Assembly: GCA_020832495.1 (NCBI GenBank)
Contig: JAFIEP010000057.1
Coordinates: 1 to 52,071 of the forward strand
Length of the DNA stretch: 52,071 nucleotides
Source of the DNA: Acidimicrobiia bacterium
GTDB lineage: Bacteria; Actinomycetota; Acidimicrobiia; Acidimicrobiales; Acidimicrobilacustridaceae
Reading direction: 5' to 3'
The first letter of the stretch is position 1; each line of letters opens with the position of its first letter. A program made the translations under genes and the position numbers. Of this stretch, positions 1-9,810 are shown piece after piece. The notes below the pieces were generated by a model, which saw nothing but the letters and a program-made list of their open reading frames with translations, was not told the DNA's origin and ran no database searches.

Positions 1-124
1 CGCCCAACCCCGGGGGCGGCGACTTGGCGGTGCGACCCAGGCGTGGGTGCCACCCCCCGCCACAGGGCCGGCTCGTCGGGATCGATCCCGATCTGGTGCG
101 TCCGGTGCACAGCAACGGGTCGCG

Positions 125-180
125 GTCACCCGCGGTGACACAGGGTGGGCGACGGCTGATCCCGGTCACGGCGCGGTGAC
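125..180. promoter_or_regulatory. pair of GTCAC/GTGAC inverted repeats upstream of a radical SAM gene
   Basis: Bases 1-215 show no convincing gene. They hold two inverted repeats: GTCACC-CGC-GGTGAC at 125-139, and GTCAC-GGCGCG-GTGAC at 165-180. Their centres lie about 40 bases apart, roughly four helical turns, on the upstream side of the GTG at 216. That geometry suits a pair of operator sites bound on one DNA face. GC-rich DNA yields short inverted repeats easily, so this is a weak regulatory call. Confidence 0.3.
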
Positions 181-215
181 GGGTTCGCTGCCATGGACAG
201 CAACAGGAGACGGAC

Positions 216-1250
216 GTGATCGCTGGGGTTGACATCGAGGTCACCAACCGGTGCAACGCAAAGTGCTATTTCTGTCCTCGGGACAAGACCCCGCACCAGG
301 GGCTCATGACCACGGCGACGTTCGACCAGGCGCTGGCTCGCGTGCTCGAGCTCGACACCCAGCTCCGCGATGAGTCCGGCACCGGCGTGCCCACGGTCAA
401 CCTGTGTGGCCTCGGGGAGCCGTTGCTCCACCGCGAGACCCCGGCGTTCGCGCGCAAGGTCGTCGATGCCGGGCTGGCCTGCCAGGTGGTGTCGAACGGG
501 GCGCTGCTCGACGAGGAGCGCGGCCAGGCGCTCCTCGACGCCGGGGTGCGCAGCGTGTGGCTCAACGTGGGCGAGCGGCGCGAGGACTACGAAGAGGTCT
601 ACAAGCTTCCGTGGGCGCGCACGCGTGACAACGTCCGTCGGTTTGCGGTCATGGCCCGTGGCAAGTGCAAGGTCCACCTGGTGTTGGTCGACCACCGCAA
701 GGACCCTGAGCACATCGCTGAGCTGAAGGCGTTCTGGAAGCCTCTGGGCGTGCGGCACTTCCTCGAGTTCGACATCATGAACCGTGGTGGGACGTTGTCG
801 TTCGAGGAGATGCAGTACGAGCACCTCACCGAGGTGCCGCCGGCCTTCGAGCTCCTGCGGACCGCCGGCGGGGGAACGGCTGCGCCCTGCACCGTGCCGT
901 TCACCTACCTGTTCGTCGGCTACGACGGTAATCACTACCTGTGCTGTTCGGACTGGGAGAAGAAGGTGCCTCTGGGCAGCGTCTACGACCGATCGTTCCG
1001 CGATGTGATCGAAGCCAAGCTGGCTCACGTCCGCCAGCGGGAGCCGATCTGCAAGCACTGCAACCACGATCCGGTGAACCAGGTGGCCGACGCGCTCCGT
1101 GCCGAGCCGGACGGTCGCCAGGCTGCGGCGGTGGCCAGTCAGCTGACGGTCACTGCCACCGAGGCGATGTCGACGCTCGAGCGGCTGTCGCCGGGCTCGA
1201 CGACCCGAAACGGAAGTACCCGTCGGCACATCCCCGTCACCGCCCTCTGA
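216..1250 (+). CDS. radical SAM protein with SPASM-like C-terminal cysteines
   Basis: The N-terminus carries the radical SAM CxxxCxxC cluster motif (C13, C17, C20). A GLGEP segment near residues 65-69 matches the SAM-binding GGEP strand. C225, C243, C244, C279 and C282 form a C-terminal set typical of SPASM/twitch domains, which hold one or more extra 4Fe-4S clusters. The GTG start is fixed by AGGAGA at 205-210, five bases upstream. Family knowledge predicts anaerobic radical chemistry, often maturation of a peptide or enzyme. No precursor peptide or partner enzyme is visible nearby, so the substrate is unknown. The downstream gene is convergent, so this gene is transcribed alone in the window. 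The protein has 344 residues, normal for the family. Confidence 0.85.
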   Translation: MIAGVDIEVTNRCNAKCYFCPRDKTPHQGLMTTATFDQALARVLELDTQLRDESGTGVPTVNLCGLGEPLLHRETPAFARKVVDAGLACQVVSNGALLDEERGQALLDAGVRSVWLNVGERREDYEEVYKLPWARTRDNVRRFAVMARGKCKVHLVLVDHRKDPEHIAELKAFWKPLGVRHFLEFDIMNRGGTLSFEEMQYEHLTEVPPAFELLRTAGGGTAAPCTVPFTYLFVGYDGNHYLCCSDWEKKVPLGSVYDRSFRDVIEAKLAHVRQREPICKHCNHDPVNQVADALRAEPDGRQAAAVASQLTVTATEAMSTLERLSPGSTTRNGSTRRHIPVTAL

Positions 1251-1263
1251 GCGGCCGAGCCGT

Positions 1264-2193
1264 TCAGCGCCCGAGGTTGTCGGGGAGCCAGTCGGTCACG
1301 ATCGACCACCAGACGTCGGTGGCCTGTGCGGAATCGAAGTGGTCCACCCCTTCGACGAGGGAGAGGGTGACGTCATCGTCGCCGGCGGCGATGGCGTCGA
1401 GTGCATAGCTCTCGCTGATCTGTGCCGGGACCACGTCGTCGAGCGTGCCGTGGACCACGAGCTGCGGCCTGCCGAGGGGAACCATCTCGGACGGCGATGC
1501 CTCCCGGTACCGATCGGGTACCTCGTCGGGGGTTCCGCCGAGCAGTGCCCGCACCGAGCGACGGAGGTCGCCCAGTCGTCCGACGTCGGGCAGGCGGGCC
1601 GCCATGTCGAGATCCAGGACACCCGACAGGCTGACCAGCGCGGTGGGGACGACGACAGGGTCCGCCCCCAGTGCGCCGGACGGGAGCTGGGGGCGAGCCG
1701 CCGCCCAGAACGCCAGTTGTCCGCCGGCGGAGTGGCCGATCGCCGCGTGGTGGCTCAGGTCCAGTTCGAAGCGGGCGGCGGTCTCGCTGAGCGCATCGAA
1801 AGCGGCGGCGGTGTCCTCGAGGGTGTCGGGCCAACCGCCGCTGCCGTCCGCCTCACCGATGCGGCGATAGTCGATGTTCCACACGGCGTAGCCGAGTGTC
1901 GCCAGCTGCTCCGCCAGCGGGGCCATGGCGGCGCGGTCGAGCCCCACGGTCCAGTAGCCGCCGTGCACGAGAGTCACCACCCCGCCCACCTGCCGGTCGA
2001 GCGGGACGTACAGGTCGGCCACCTGTTGGGGATGAGGGCCGTAGGCCACCTGCTCGAAGCGGAACGCTCCGCTGGGCCCCGACGACCGTTGGCCGCAGGC
2101 GGCGAGCAACGGGAGCGACGGCACAGCGACGGCGAGGGCGGTGGCTGCGCTACCGGCGAGCAGCGTCCGTCGACTGAACGGTCGGGGGTGCAC
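1264..2193 (-). CDS. Tat-type lipoprotein alpha/beta hydrolase (esterase or formamidase-like)
   Basis: A 309-residue protein starting at GTG 2193. The N-terminus has a twin-arginine SRRTLL motif, a hydrophobic stretch and an LLAAC lipobox, so export by Tat and lipid anchoring are predicted. The mature part is an alpha/beta hydrolase: HGGYW oxyanion-hole motif, GHSAGG nucleophile elbow, an Asp in the TLDDVV segment and a His in the VDHFDS segment. HGGYW followed by a DYRR segment resembles kynurenine formamidases and related carboxylesterases, but exported lipoproteins of this fold usually hydrolyse other esters. The start is supported by a TACGCT -10 box eight bases upstream, giving a leaderless message. 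The gene is convergent with the radical SAM gene and divergent from the phasin-like gene. Confidence 0.85.
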   Translation of the reverse strand: MHPRPFSRRTLLAGSAATALAVAVPSLPLLAACGQRSSGPSGAFRFEQVAYGPHPQQVADLYVPLDRQVGGVVTLVHGGYWTVGLDRAAMAPLAEQLATLGYAVWNIDYRRIGEADGSGGWPDTLEDTAAAFDALSETAARFELDLSHHAAIGHSAGGQLAFWAAARPQLPSGALGADPVVVPTALVSLSGVLDLDMAARLPDVGRLGDLRRSVRALLGGTPDEVPDRYREASPSEMVPLGRPQLVVHGTLDDVVPAQISESYALDAIAAGDDDVTLSLVEGVDHFDSAQATDVWWSIVTDWLPDNLGR

Positions 2194-2201
2194 GGCGACG
2201 G

Positions 2202-2207
2202 AGCGTA
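2202..2207 (-). promoter_or_regulatory. -10 box, leaderless, for the esterase gene
   Basis: Minus-strand TACGCT lies eight bases before GTG 2193, so transcription should begin at or next to the start codon. No Shine-Dalgarno sequence is present. It shares a 78-base divergent region with the promoter at 2260. Confidence 0.5.
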
Positions 2208-2259
2208 GTGGTCGGCCGTCGTCCGTCCTCGGCACCCGCGGTCTGCCCCATGTCACGGG

Positions 2260-2265
2260 TAGTGT
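2260..2265 (+). promoter_or_regulatory. -10 box, leaderless, for the phasin-like gene
   Basis: TAGTGT followed by six bases and then ATG 2272. No ribosome-binding site lies between them, so the transcript should start at the A of the start codon. Confidence 0.5.
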
Positions 2266-2271
2266 GGGGCG

Positions 2272-2718
2272 ATGGCCCCCAAGGAGCTGTTCAACCGGTC
2301 GGTGGACGCCACGCGCCAGGCATCTGATGCCGTGAGCGACCGGCTCGACGGACTCGTCGACGACCTTCGACGGCTGTCGGACCGTCAACTCGAACAGGTT
2401 CGACGGTTGGTGAGTGACCTGGTCGAGCGCGGCCGGGAACTCACCGACGGTGTGCTGTCGGGCGGGGGTGACCTGCGCGAGCAGGCCTCCGCGCTCGGGC
2501 TGGCCACGGTCGACGACATCGAACGGCTGGAGCGTCGCCTCGACGAACTGGCCGGAGCCGCCTCGGGTACGAAGTCGGCTGCCAAGAAGCCGGCTGCCAA
2601 GAAGTCGGCCGCCAAGAAGTCGCCGGCGAAGAAGTCGGCCCCCAAGAAGACGCCGACGAAGAAGACGCCGACGAAGAAGGCCGCCAAGACGACGACCGCG
2701 AAGAAGACGTCGGGCTGA
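2272..2718 (+). CDS. phasin-like / granule-associated protein with Lys-Ala-rich histone-like tail
   Basis: A 148-residue protein in two parts. Residues 1-95 are charged amphipathic helices (LDGLVDDLRRLSD, LERRLDEL), like the helical phasin/PHA-granule-associated families. Residues 98-148 are a low-complexity tail of KSAAKKPAAKK-type repeats resembling the C-terminal domain of histone H1 or mycobacterial HupB. Phasins with PAKKA tails are known to bridge granules and DNA in some bacteria (family knowledge). No PHA synthase lies in the window, so a granule role is inference. It could equally be a nucleoid protein. It sits 28 bases upstream of tlyA, probably in the same transcript. Confidence 0.65.
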   Translation: MAPKELFNRSVDATRQASDAVSDRLDGLVDDLRRLSDRQLEQVRRLVSDLVERGRELTDGVLSGGGDLREQASALGLATVDDIERLERRLDELAGAASGTKSAAKKPAAKKSAAKKSPAKKSAPKKTPTKKTPTKKAAKTTTAKKTSG

Positions 2719-2746
2719 CAGGCGGCGTGCTGGGGAGTTCGGGCTG

Positions 2747-3646
2747 ATGGGCGCACGCCGCCGGCTCGACGATGTGATGGTCCGGCGGTCGTTGAGCGAC
2801 GACGTGGCGGAGGCCCGTGCGTTGGTGGCCGATGACCGTGTGACGGTGGGAGGTGCGCCGGCTACGAATCCGGCGCGGTTGGTGGCCGAGCACGAGCCGG
2901 TGAACGTCCTCGCACCGCCGCCGCGCTTCGTCAGTCGGGCTGGCGACAAGCTGGCGGCGGCACTCGAGCGCTTCGGGATCGACCCACGCGGCCGGAACGC
3001 CATTGATGTCGGGGCATCCACCGGCGGCTTCACCGACTGCCTGTTGCAAGGGGGTGCGCGTCGGGTGGTGGCGCTCGACGTGGGCCGAGCGCAGCTGGCC
3101 GAACGGCTGGCGCGGCACCCGGCGGTGGTGGTTGTCGACCGTTGCAACGTCCGGCTGCTGGACCCCGCCCATCGAGGGGACGAGGCCGCCGCCGAGGCCC
3201 GAGCGGCGGCCAGGTCGGTCATCGGACCGCCTGCGGACCTCGTCGTGGTCGCCGTGTCCTTCGTGTCCCTGCGGCTGCTGGTCGACGCGCTGATGTCGCT
3301 GCTCGCCACCGACGGTCACCTCGTGGCGCTGGTCAAGCCCCAGTTCGAGGCGACCCGACGCGAGGCAGACGTCGGTCAGGGGGTCATCGACGATCCGGCG
3401 GTGTGGCGTCGCGTGCTCGAGGAGGTGAGTGCCGCCTTCGAGCGGGCTGGAGCAGCCATGATGGATGCCATGGCGTCGCCCGTAGCCGGTAGCAGCGGCA
3501 ACCGAGAGTTCCTGGTGGCGGTCCGCCACGAGACCGCCGTGGCCGAGCCACCCGACGAGTCGAGGTGGCGGGCAGTGCTCGATGGTGCGCTCGGCGAGGC
3601 GGTTGCAGCAAAGGCGGCCGCCGGCGATGTCGCAGGGCGGGCCTGA
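2747..3646 (+). CDS. tlyA: TlyA-family rRNA 2'-O-methyltransferase, catalytic Asp missing
   Basis: A 299-residue protein with an N-terminal S4 RNA-binding domain (about residues 1-60) and an FtsJ-like Rossmann methyltransferase domain. The SAM-binding motif is DVGASTGGFT near 87-96. TlyA methylates 16S and 23S rRNA 2'-hydroxyls and underlies capreomycin sensitivity in mycobacteria. The FtsJ/TlyA tetrad is K-D-K-E. K68 (AGDKL), K197 (LVKPQFE) and E254 (NREF) are present, but the Asp expected before VSF is Ala169 (codon GCC). The A169-K197 spacing of 28 residues equals the D154-K182 spacing in M. tuberculosis TlyA, so the alignment is firm. ATG 2747 follows GGGGAG at 2732-2737. The neighbour order phasin-tlyA-nadK-recN is consistent with an operon. 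Confidence 0.9.
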   Translation: MGARRRLDDVMVRRSLSDDVAEARALVADDRVTVGGAPATNPARLVAEHEPVNVLAPPPRFVSRAGDKLAAALERFGIDPRGRNAIDVGASTGGFTDCLLQGGARRVVALDVGRAQLAERLARHPAVVVVDRCNVRLLDPAHRGDEAAAEARAAARSVIGPPADLVVVAVSFVSLRLLVDALMSLLATDGHLVALVKPQFEATRREADVGQGVIDDPAVWRRVLEEVSAAFERAGAAMMDAMASPVAGSSGNREFLVAVRHETAVAEPPDESRWRAVLDGALGEAVAAKAAAGDVAGRA

Positions 3647-4508
3647 CGTGGCGACGGTGGCGCTCGTCGTGCACCAGGCACGCGCCGATGCCGCAGACGT
3701 CGCCTGCTCGGTGGCGGACTGGTTGGTGGCCAACGGCCACGAGGTGGTGCTCCCACCCGGTGACGCTCCGCTCGGCGGTGCACACCCGGACACGCGCTGG
3801 GTCCAGGGGGACCCAGCAGTCCCGGCCCCGGCGCTGGCCGTGAGCCTCGGGGGTGACGGCACGGTGCTGCGCACCGTCGAGCTGGTGGCAGGCGACGACG
3901 TGCCCGTGCTCGGGGTCAACCTCGGAGCCCTGGGCTACCTCACCGAGGTGGAGCCACCGGCCACCGAGGTGGCGTTGCAACGCTTCTTCGCCGGTGAGTA
4001 CGGGATCGAGGAGCGGATGCTGCTGGCCGTGCACGTCGCGCGAGCCGGCGAGCCGGCCGAGCACCTGCTGGCACTGAACGAAGCTGCCATCGAGAAGACC
4101 CGCACCGGCCACACGGTGCGGCTGGACCTGTCCGTGGGGGGTCGATTTTTCACCTCGTACGAGACCGACGCCATGATCGTGGCCACGCCCACCGGTTCGA
4201 CCGCCCATTCCTTCTCGGCGCGAGGTCCGATCGTGGCCCCGACCCATCGCCTGGTGCTGCTCACCCCGGTGAGTCCCCACATGCTGTTCGACCGCTCGCT
4301 GGTGCTCGAGCCGCAGACCGAGGTGGCGCTCACCGTCGCCGGCCACCGAGATGCGTCGTTGGCCGTGGACGGTCGGCTCTGTGCCACCTTGGCCCCGGGC
4401 GACACGGTGACGTGCCGAGCCGCAACGGAGCGTGCTCGCCTGGTCACCTTCGGCCCACGGGACTTCGTGCAGATCCTCAAGGCCAAGTTCAAGCTCAGCG
4501 ATCGGTGA
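3627..4508 (+). CDS. nadK: NAD kinase
   Basis: Phosphorylates NAD to NADP with ATP or polyphosphate in the cytoplasm. The GGDGT nucleotide motif is at residues 75-79, followed by GVNLGALGYL, and by the LNEAAIEK and ATPTGSTAHSFSARG segments that form the NAD-binding core. With this start the protein has 293 residues, normal for actinobacteria. ATG 3627 overlaps the tlyA end by 20 bases. A GTG at 3648, just after the tlyA stop and preceded by AGGGCGGG, is an equally plausible start giving a product seven residues shorter. The tlyA-nadK-recN order is conserved in actinobacteria. Confidence 0.95.
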   Translation: MSQGGPDVATVALVVHQARADAADVACSVADWLVANGHEVVLPPGDAPLGGAHPDTRWVQGDPAVPAPALAVSLGGDGTVLRTVELVAGDDVPVLGVNLGALGYLTEVEPPATEVALQRFFAGEYGIEERMLLAVHVARAGEPAEHLLALNEAAIEKTRTGHTVRLDLSVGGRFFTSYETDAMIVATPTGSTAHSFSARGPIVAPTHRLVLLTPVSPHMLFDRSLVLEPQTEVALTVAGHRDASLAVDGRLCATLAPGDTVTCRAATERARLVTFGPRDFVQILKAKFKLSDR

Positions 4509-4513
4509 CGTCG

Positions 4514-6088
4514 ATGCTGATGGAGCTCCGGGTGGCCGATCTGGGCGTGGTGTCGGAGGCCGTGGTCCCGTTCGGGTCGGGCATGACCGCACTCACCGGG
4601 GAGACCGGTGCTGGCAAGACGATGATCGTGACCGCCATCGGTCTACTGCTCGGGGATCGTGCCGATCCGGCGTTGGTGCGCAGCGGCGCGACCGAGGCGG
4701 TGGTCGACGGTCGGTTCGTGGACGGCGACGACGAGGTGGTGCTGAGTCGTGTGGTGCCGGCCGCCGGGCGGTCCCGTGCCTATGTGGACGGTCGGCCGGT
4801 GACGTCGGCGGTGCTGGCCGAGCGAGGCCGCGCCCTCGTCGATCTGCACGGCCAGCACACCCAGCAGTCGTTGCTGTCCACGTCGGTGCAACGAGCAGCG
4901 TTGGATCGGTTCGGGGAGGTTGACCTGGCCGAACTCGCCGCCGCCCGGGCGGCGCTGGCCGACATCGAACGGCGCCTGCAGGAACTGGGTGGGGACGACC
5001 GGGCCCGGGCGAGAGAGGCGGACCTGCTCCGCTTCCAACTCGACGAACTGGAAGCTGCGGGACTCGATGACCCCGACGAGGAGGACCTCCTCGCCGCCGC
5101 AGCCGAGCGGCTGGGCGCAGCCTCGGCCCGGCGGGAGGCAGCGGCCCGGGCCGCCGCCCTGTTGGGGGTGGACGACGGCGCCGAAGCCGTGCTCGGAGCC
5201 GCCACCGCCGCCCTCGAGAGCGAGGTCGGCTTCGACGACGCCGTGGCCCGCCTGGTGTCGGTGACGGCCGAGGTGAGCGACCTGCGCAGCATGCTGCGTG
5301 ACAAGGCCGACAACATCGAGGAGGATCCGGCACGGTTGGCGGCCATCGGTGAGCGGCGTGAGCTGCTGCGATCCCTGCGGCGCAAGTACGGCGACACCGT
5401 GGGCGACGTCATGGCCGAACGGGACCGCCTGGCCGAGCGGGCAGCGGAACTGGATCGAGCGGCCGTCGAGGCGGAAGCACTCGAGGCAGACCTCGACGGG
5501 GCACGCCAGCGGGTGGCCGCAGCGGCGCGAGCAGTGGGGGTGGCACGTCGCAGCGCTGCCCCGCGGCTGGCCGCCGAGGTGCAGTCGCACCTCGGGTCGT
5601 TGGCCCTCGAGGGGGCCCGGGTCGAGGTGTCGGTGGGGGACGACCCCGGCGACGACGTGGCCATCCTGCTGGCCGCCGACCCGGGCAGTCCGCTGCGGCC
5701 GCTGGCCCGTGCCGCCTCCGGAGGCGAGCTGTCGCGGGTCATGCTGGCCCTGCGGCTGGTGGTGACCGACGCCCCGGCCACCCTGATCTTCGACGAGGTG
5801 GATGCCGGGGTCGGCGGTGCAGCAGCGGCAGCGGTGGGTGCTGCGCTCGCTCGTGTGGCAGAGCGGCACCAGGTGCTGGTGGTGACCCACCTGGCGCAGG
5901 TGGCCGCCGCTGCGGATCACCAGGTGGTGGTGCACAAGGAAGTCGAGGGTTCGCTGGCGGCCACGTCGGTCTCCGCCGTGACTGACGACGATCGCCTCCG
6001 TGAGCTGGCCCGGATGCTGTCGGGTCGACCTGACAGCACCAGCGCCCAGCGCCACGCCCGCGAGTTGCTCGAGGTGGCGGCGCGGTGA
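4514..6088 (+). CDS. recN: DNA repair protein RecN
   Basis: SMC-like ATPase acting in recombinational repair of double-strand breaks. Walker A is GETGAGKT (residues 29-36). The signature segment ASGGELSRVMLAL and the Walker B segment LIFDEVDAGVGG are near the C-terminus, and between them is a long Ala/Glu/Arg-rich coiled coil. With 524 residues it is slightly shorter than the E. coli protein (553). ATG 4514 gives the usual M-x-x-ELR-x-x-LGV start. A GTG at 4505 that overlaps the nadK stop (GTGA) is an in-frame alternative that would couple translation. Confidence 0.95.
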   Translation: MLMELRVADLGVVSEAVVPFGSGMTALTGETGAGKTMIVTAIGLLLGDRADPALVRSGATEAVVDGRFVDGDDEVVLSRVVPAAGRSRAYVDGRPVTSAVLAERGRALVDLHGQHTQQSLLSTSVQRAALDRFGEVDLAELAAARAALADIERRLQELGGDDRARAREADLLRFQLDELEAAGLDDPDEEDLLAAAAERLGAASARREAAARAAALLGVDDGAEAVLGAATAALESEVGFDDAVARLVSVTAEVSDLRSMLRDKADNIEEDPARLAAIGERRELLRSLRRKYGDTVGDVMAERDRLAERAAELDRAAVEAEALEADLDGARQRVAAAARAVGVARRSAAPRLAAEVQSHLGSLALEGARVEVSVGDDPGDDVAILLAADPGSPLRPLARAASGGELSRVMLALRLVVTDAPATLIFDEVDAGVGGAAAAAVGAALARVAERHQVLVVTHLAQVAAAADHQVVVHKEVEGSLAATSVSAVTDDDRLRELARMLSGRPDSTSAQRHARELLEVAAR

Positions 6089-6129
6089 GCGTCGGCAGCC
6101 CGATGCCCGTGGTCGGTTGCCGGGCGCGC

Positions 6130-8378
<2,249 letters not shown>

Positions 8379-8385
8379 GGAGCCG

Positions 8386-9324
8386 GTGGGCGACGACCAG
8401 CCCGAGACGGCGCTGTTGCCGCTCGAGGTCGAGGACTTCTTGACCTGGTTGGTGACCGAGCGTGGTCGAGCGGCGAACACTGTCGAGGCCTACCGACGGG
8501 ACCTGCGTGGCTACTGCGCCTGGTTGACCGACGAGGGTCTCACCCCGCAGTCGGCGGCGCCGGAAGATCTGGACCGGTGGGTGACTGCCCAGGCCGGAGG
8601 GGAGCTGTCGGCGGCCACTGTGGCGCGCCGCACGGTGGCCGTGCGCACGTTCCACCGGTTCCTCGTGGCCGAAGGCCTGCGGGCCGATGACCCGACGGTA
8701 GACCTCGGTGCCCGTCGGGTGCCTGCGGGGCTGCCCAAGGCACTCACCGAGCCGCAGATCCTGGCACTGCTCGAGGCCACCGAAGGGGACGACCCGCTGA
8801 GCCGTCGGGACCGGGCGCTCATCGAGTTGTTGTACGGCACGGGCGCCCGCATCAGCGAGGCAGTGGCTCTGTCCCTTGCGGATCTGGATCTCGAGGCGGC
8901 CACGGTGCGGGTCACCGGCAAGGGGTCGAAGGAGCGGGTGCTGCCGCTCGGCCGCATGGTTCGTGTGGCCCTGCGAGAGTGGCTCGACCCGGACGTCCGC
9001 GGTGCCATGCTCGTCGCCGGCGGCGCCCGCCACGATGCCACTGCGGTGTTCGTGAACCGCCGCGGTCGGCGCCTGACCCGCCAGGGTGCGTGGGACATCG
9101 TGGTGCGTCGAGGGCGTGCGGCGGGCATTGTCGACGGGTTGAGCCCGCACGTGCTGCGGCACTCGTGTGCCACCCACATGATCGACCACGGTGCCGACAT
9201 CAGGGCGGTGCAGGAGCTGCTCGGGCACGTGTCCATCTCGACCACGCAGGTGTACACGAAGGTGGCGCCCGAGCGGCTGCGTCGGGTGTTCGACGCCGCC
9301 CACCCTCGGGCGCGCCAGGGCTGA
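8386..9324 (+). CDS. xerD: tyrosine recombinase XerD/XerC
   Basis: Site-specific recombinase that resolves chromosome dimers at dif. An N-terminal SAM-like core-binding domain (residues 10-95) precedes the catalytic domain. All catalytic residues are visible: Arg in GTGARISE, Lys in GKGSKE, HVLRHS (His and Arg), His in LLGHVS, and the nucleophile Tyr in QVYTKV. The 312-residue length and position after the Nudix gene match actinobacterial xerD. GTG 8386 follows the Nudix stop by seven bases, with GAGGAG at 8377-8382 overlapping that stop. Confidence 0.93.
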   Translation: MGDDQPETALLPLEVEDFLTWLVTERGRAANTVEAYRRDLRGYCAWLTDEGLTPQSAAPEDLDRWVTAQAGGELSAATVARRTVAVRTFHRFLVAEGLRADDPTVDLGARRVPAGLPKALTEPQILALLEATEGDDPLSRRDRALIELLYGTGARISEAVALSLADLDLEAATVRVTGKGSKERVLPLGRMVRVALREWLDPDVRGAMLVAGGARHDATAVFVNRRGRRLTRQGAWDIVVRRGRAAGIVDGLSPHVLRHSCATHMIDHGADIRAVQELLGHVSISTTQVYTKVAPERLRRVFDAAHPRARQG

Positions 9325-9384
9325 GCAGGTCGACGGAGGGGTCGGCGGACGCGGTGGATGGCGGACAGGGCGCGGCGCTGCCGG

Positions 9385-9390
9385 TACCCT
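9385..9390 (+). promoter_or_regulatory. -10 box, leaderless, for the TraR/DksA-like gene
   Basis: TACCCT, six bases, then ATG 9397. It lies in the 72-base gap after xerD, so the next gene can be expressed independently of the backbone operon. Confidence 0.5.
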
Positions 9391-9396
9391 GGGGAC

Positions 9397-9810
9397 ATGA
9401 CCGCCGAGGGGGACATCACGAGCGAACAACCACCGGACGCCGACGAGGGCCCCGGCGCCGAGGGCGGCGCGCCGGCAGCCGGTGACGGTGGACTGTTCGA
9501 CCGGCTCCGCCACGAGCTCACCGACGAGCGGTCCCAGATCGGCTCGCAGCTCGGCGAGTTGGGCCACGACGAGGACTCGCTCGCCTTCGACGAGAACTTT
9601 GCCGACAGCGCCCAGGTGGCTGCCGAGCAGGGGGAGAACCGAGCCCTGGCTGCGCAGCTCCGGGAACAACTCGATGACATCGATGCCGCCTTGCGCCGGC
9701 TGGACGACGGCACATACGGACGCTGCGAGGTGTGCGGCGTGGACATCGGCGAGGCCCGCCTCGATGCCATGCCGGCCACTCGCTGGTGCATCGAGCATGC
9801 CGGCGGCTGA
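9397..9810 (+). CDS. TraR/DksA-family zinc-finger protein with C3H ligand set
   Basis: A 137-residue protein: acidic N-terminus, a helical region, then a C-terminal zinc finger. The finger is CEVC, 17 residues, then CIEH. DksA/TraR fingers normally end CxxC, so the last Cys is replaced by His with the spacing kept. Proteins of this family bind RNA polymerase through the secondary channel and tune transcription with ppGpp. Many actinobacterial members have an unknown role. The start is set by the leaderless -10 at 9385. The end overlaps the HD-domain gene by 14 bases, so the two are probably coupled. Confidence 0.8.
   Translation: MTAEGDITSEQPPDADEGPGAEGGAPAAGDGGLFDRLRHELTDERSQIGSQLGELGHDEDSLAFDENFADSAQVAAEQGENRALAAQLREQLDDIDAALRRLDDGTYGRCEVCGVDIGEARLDAMPATRWCIEHAGG

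Noticed and set aside
2441-3919. A 492-codon minus-strand frame opposite tlyA and nadK
   Set aside because: It has no recognisable motif and its length is explained by the rarity of stop codons in antisense GC-rich DNA.
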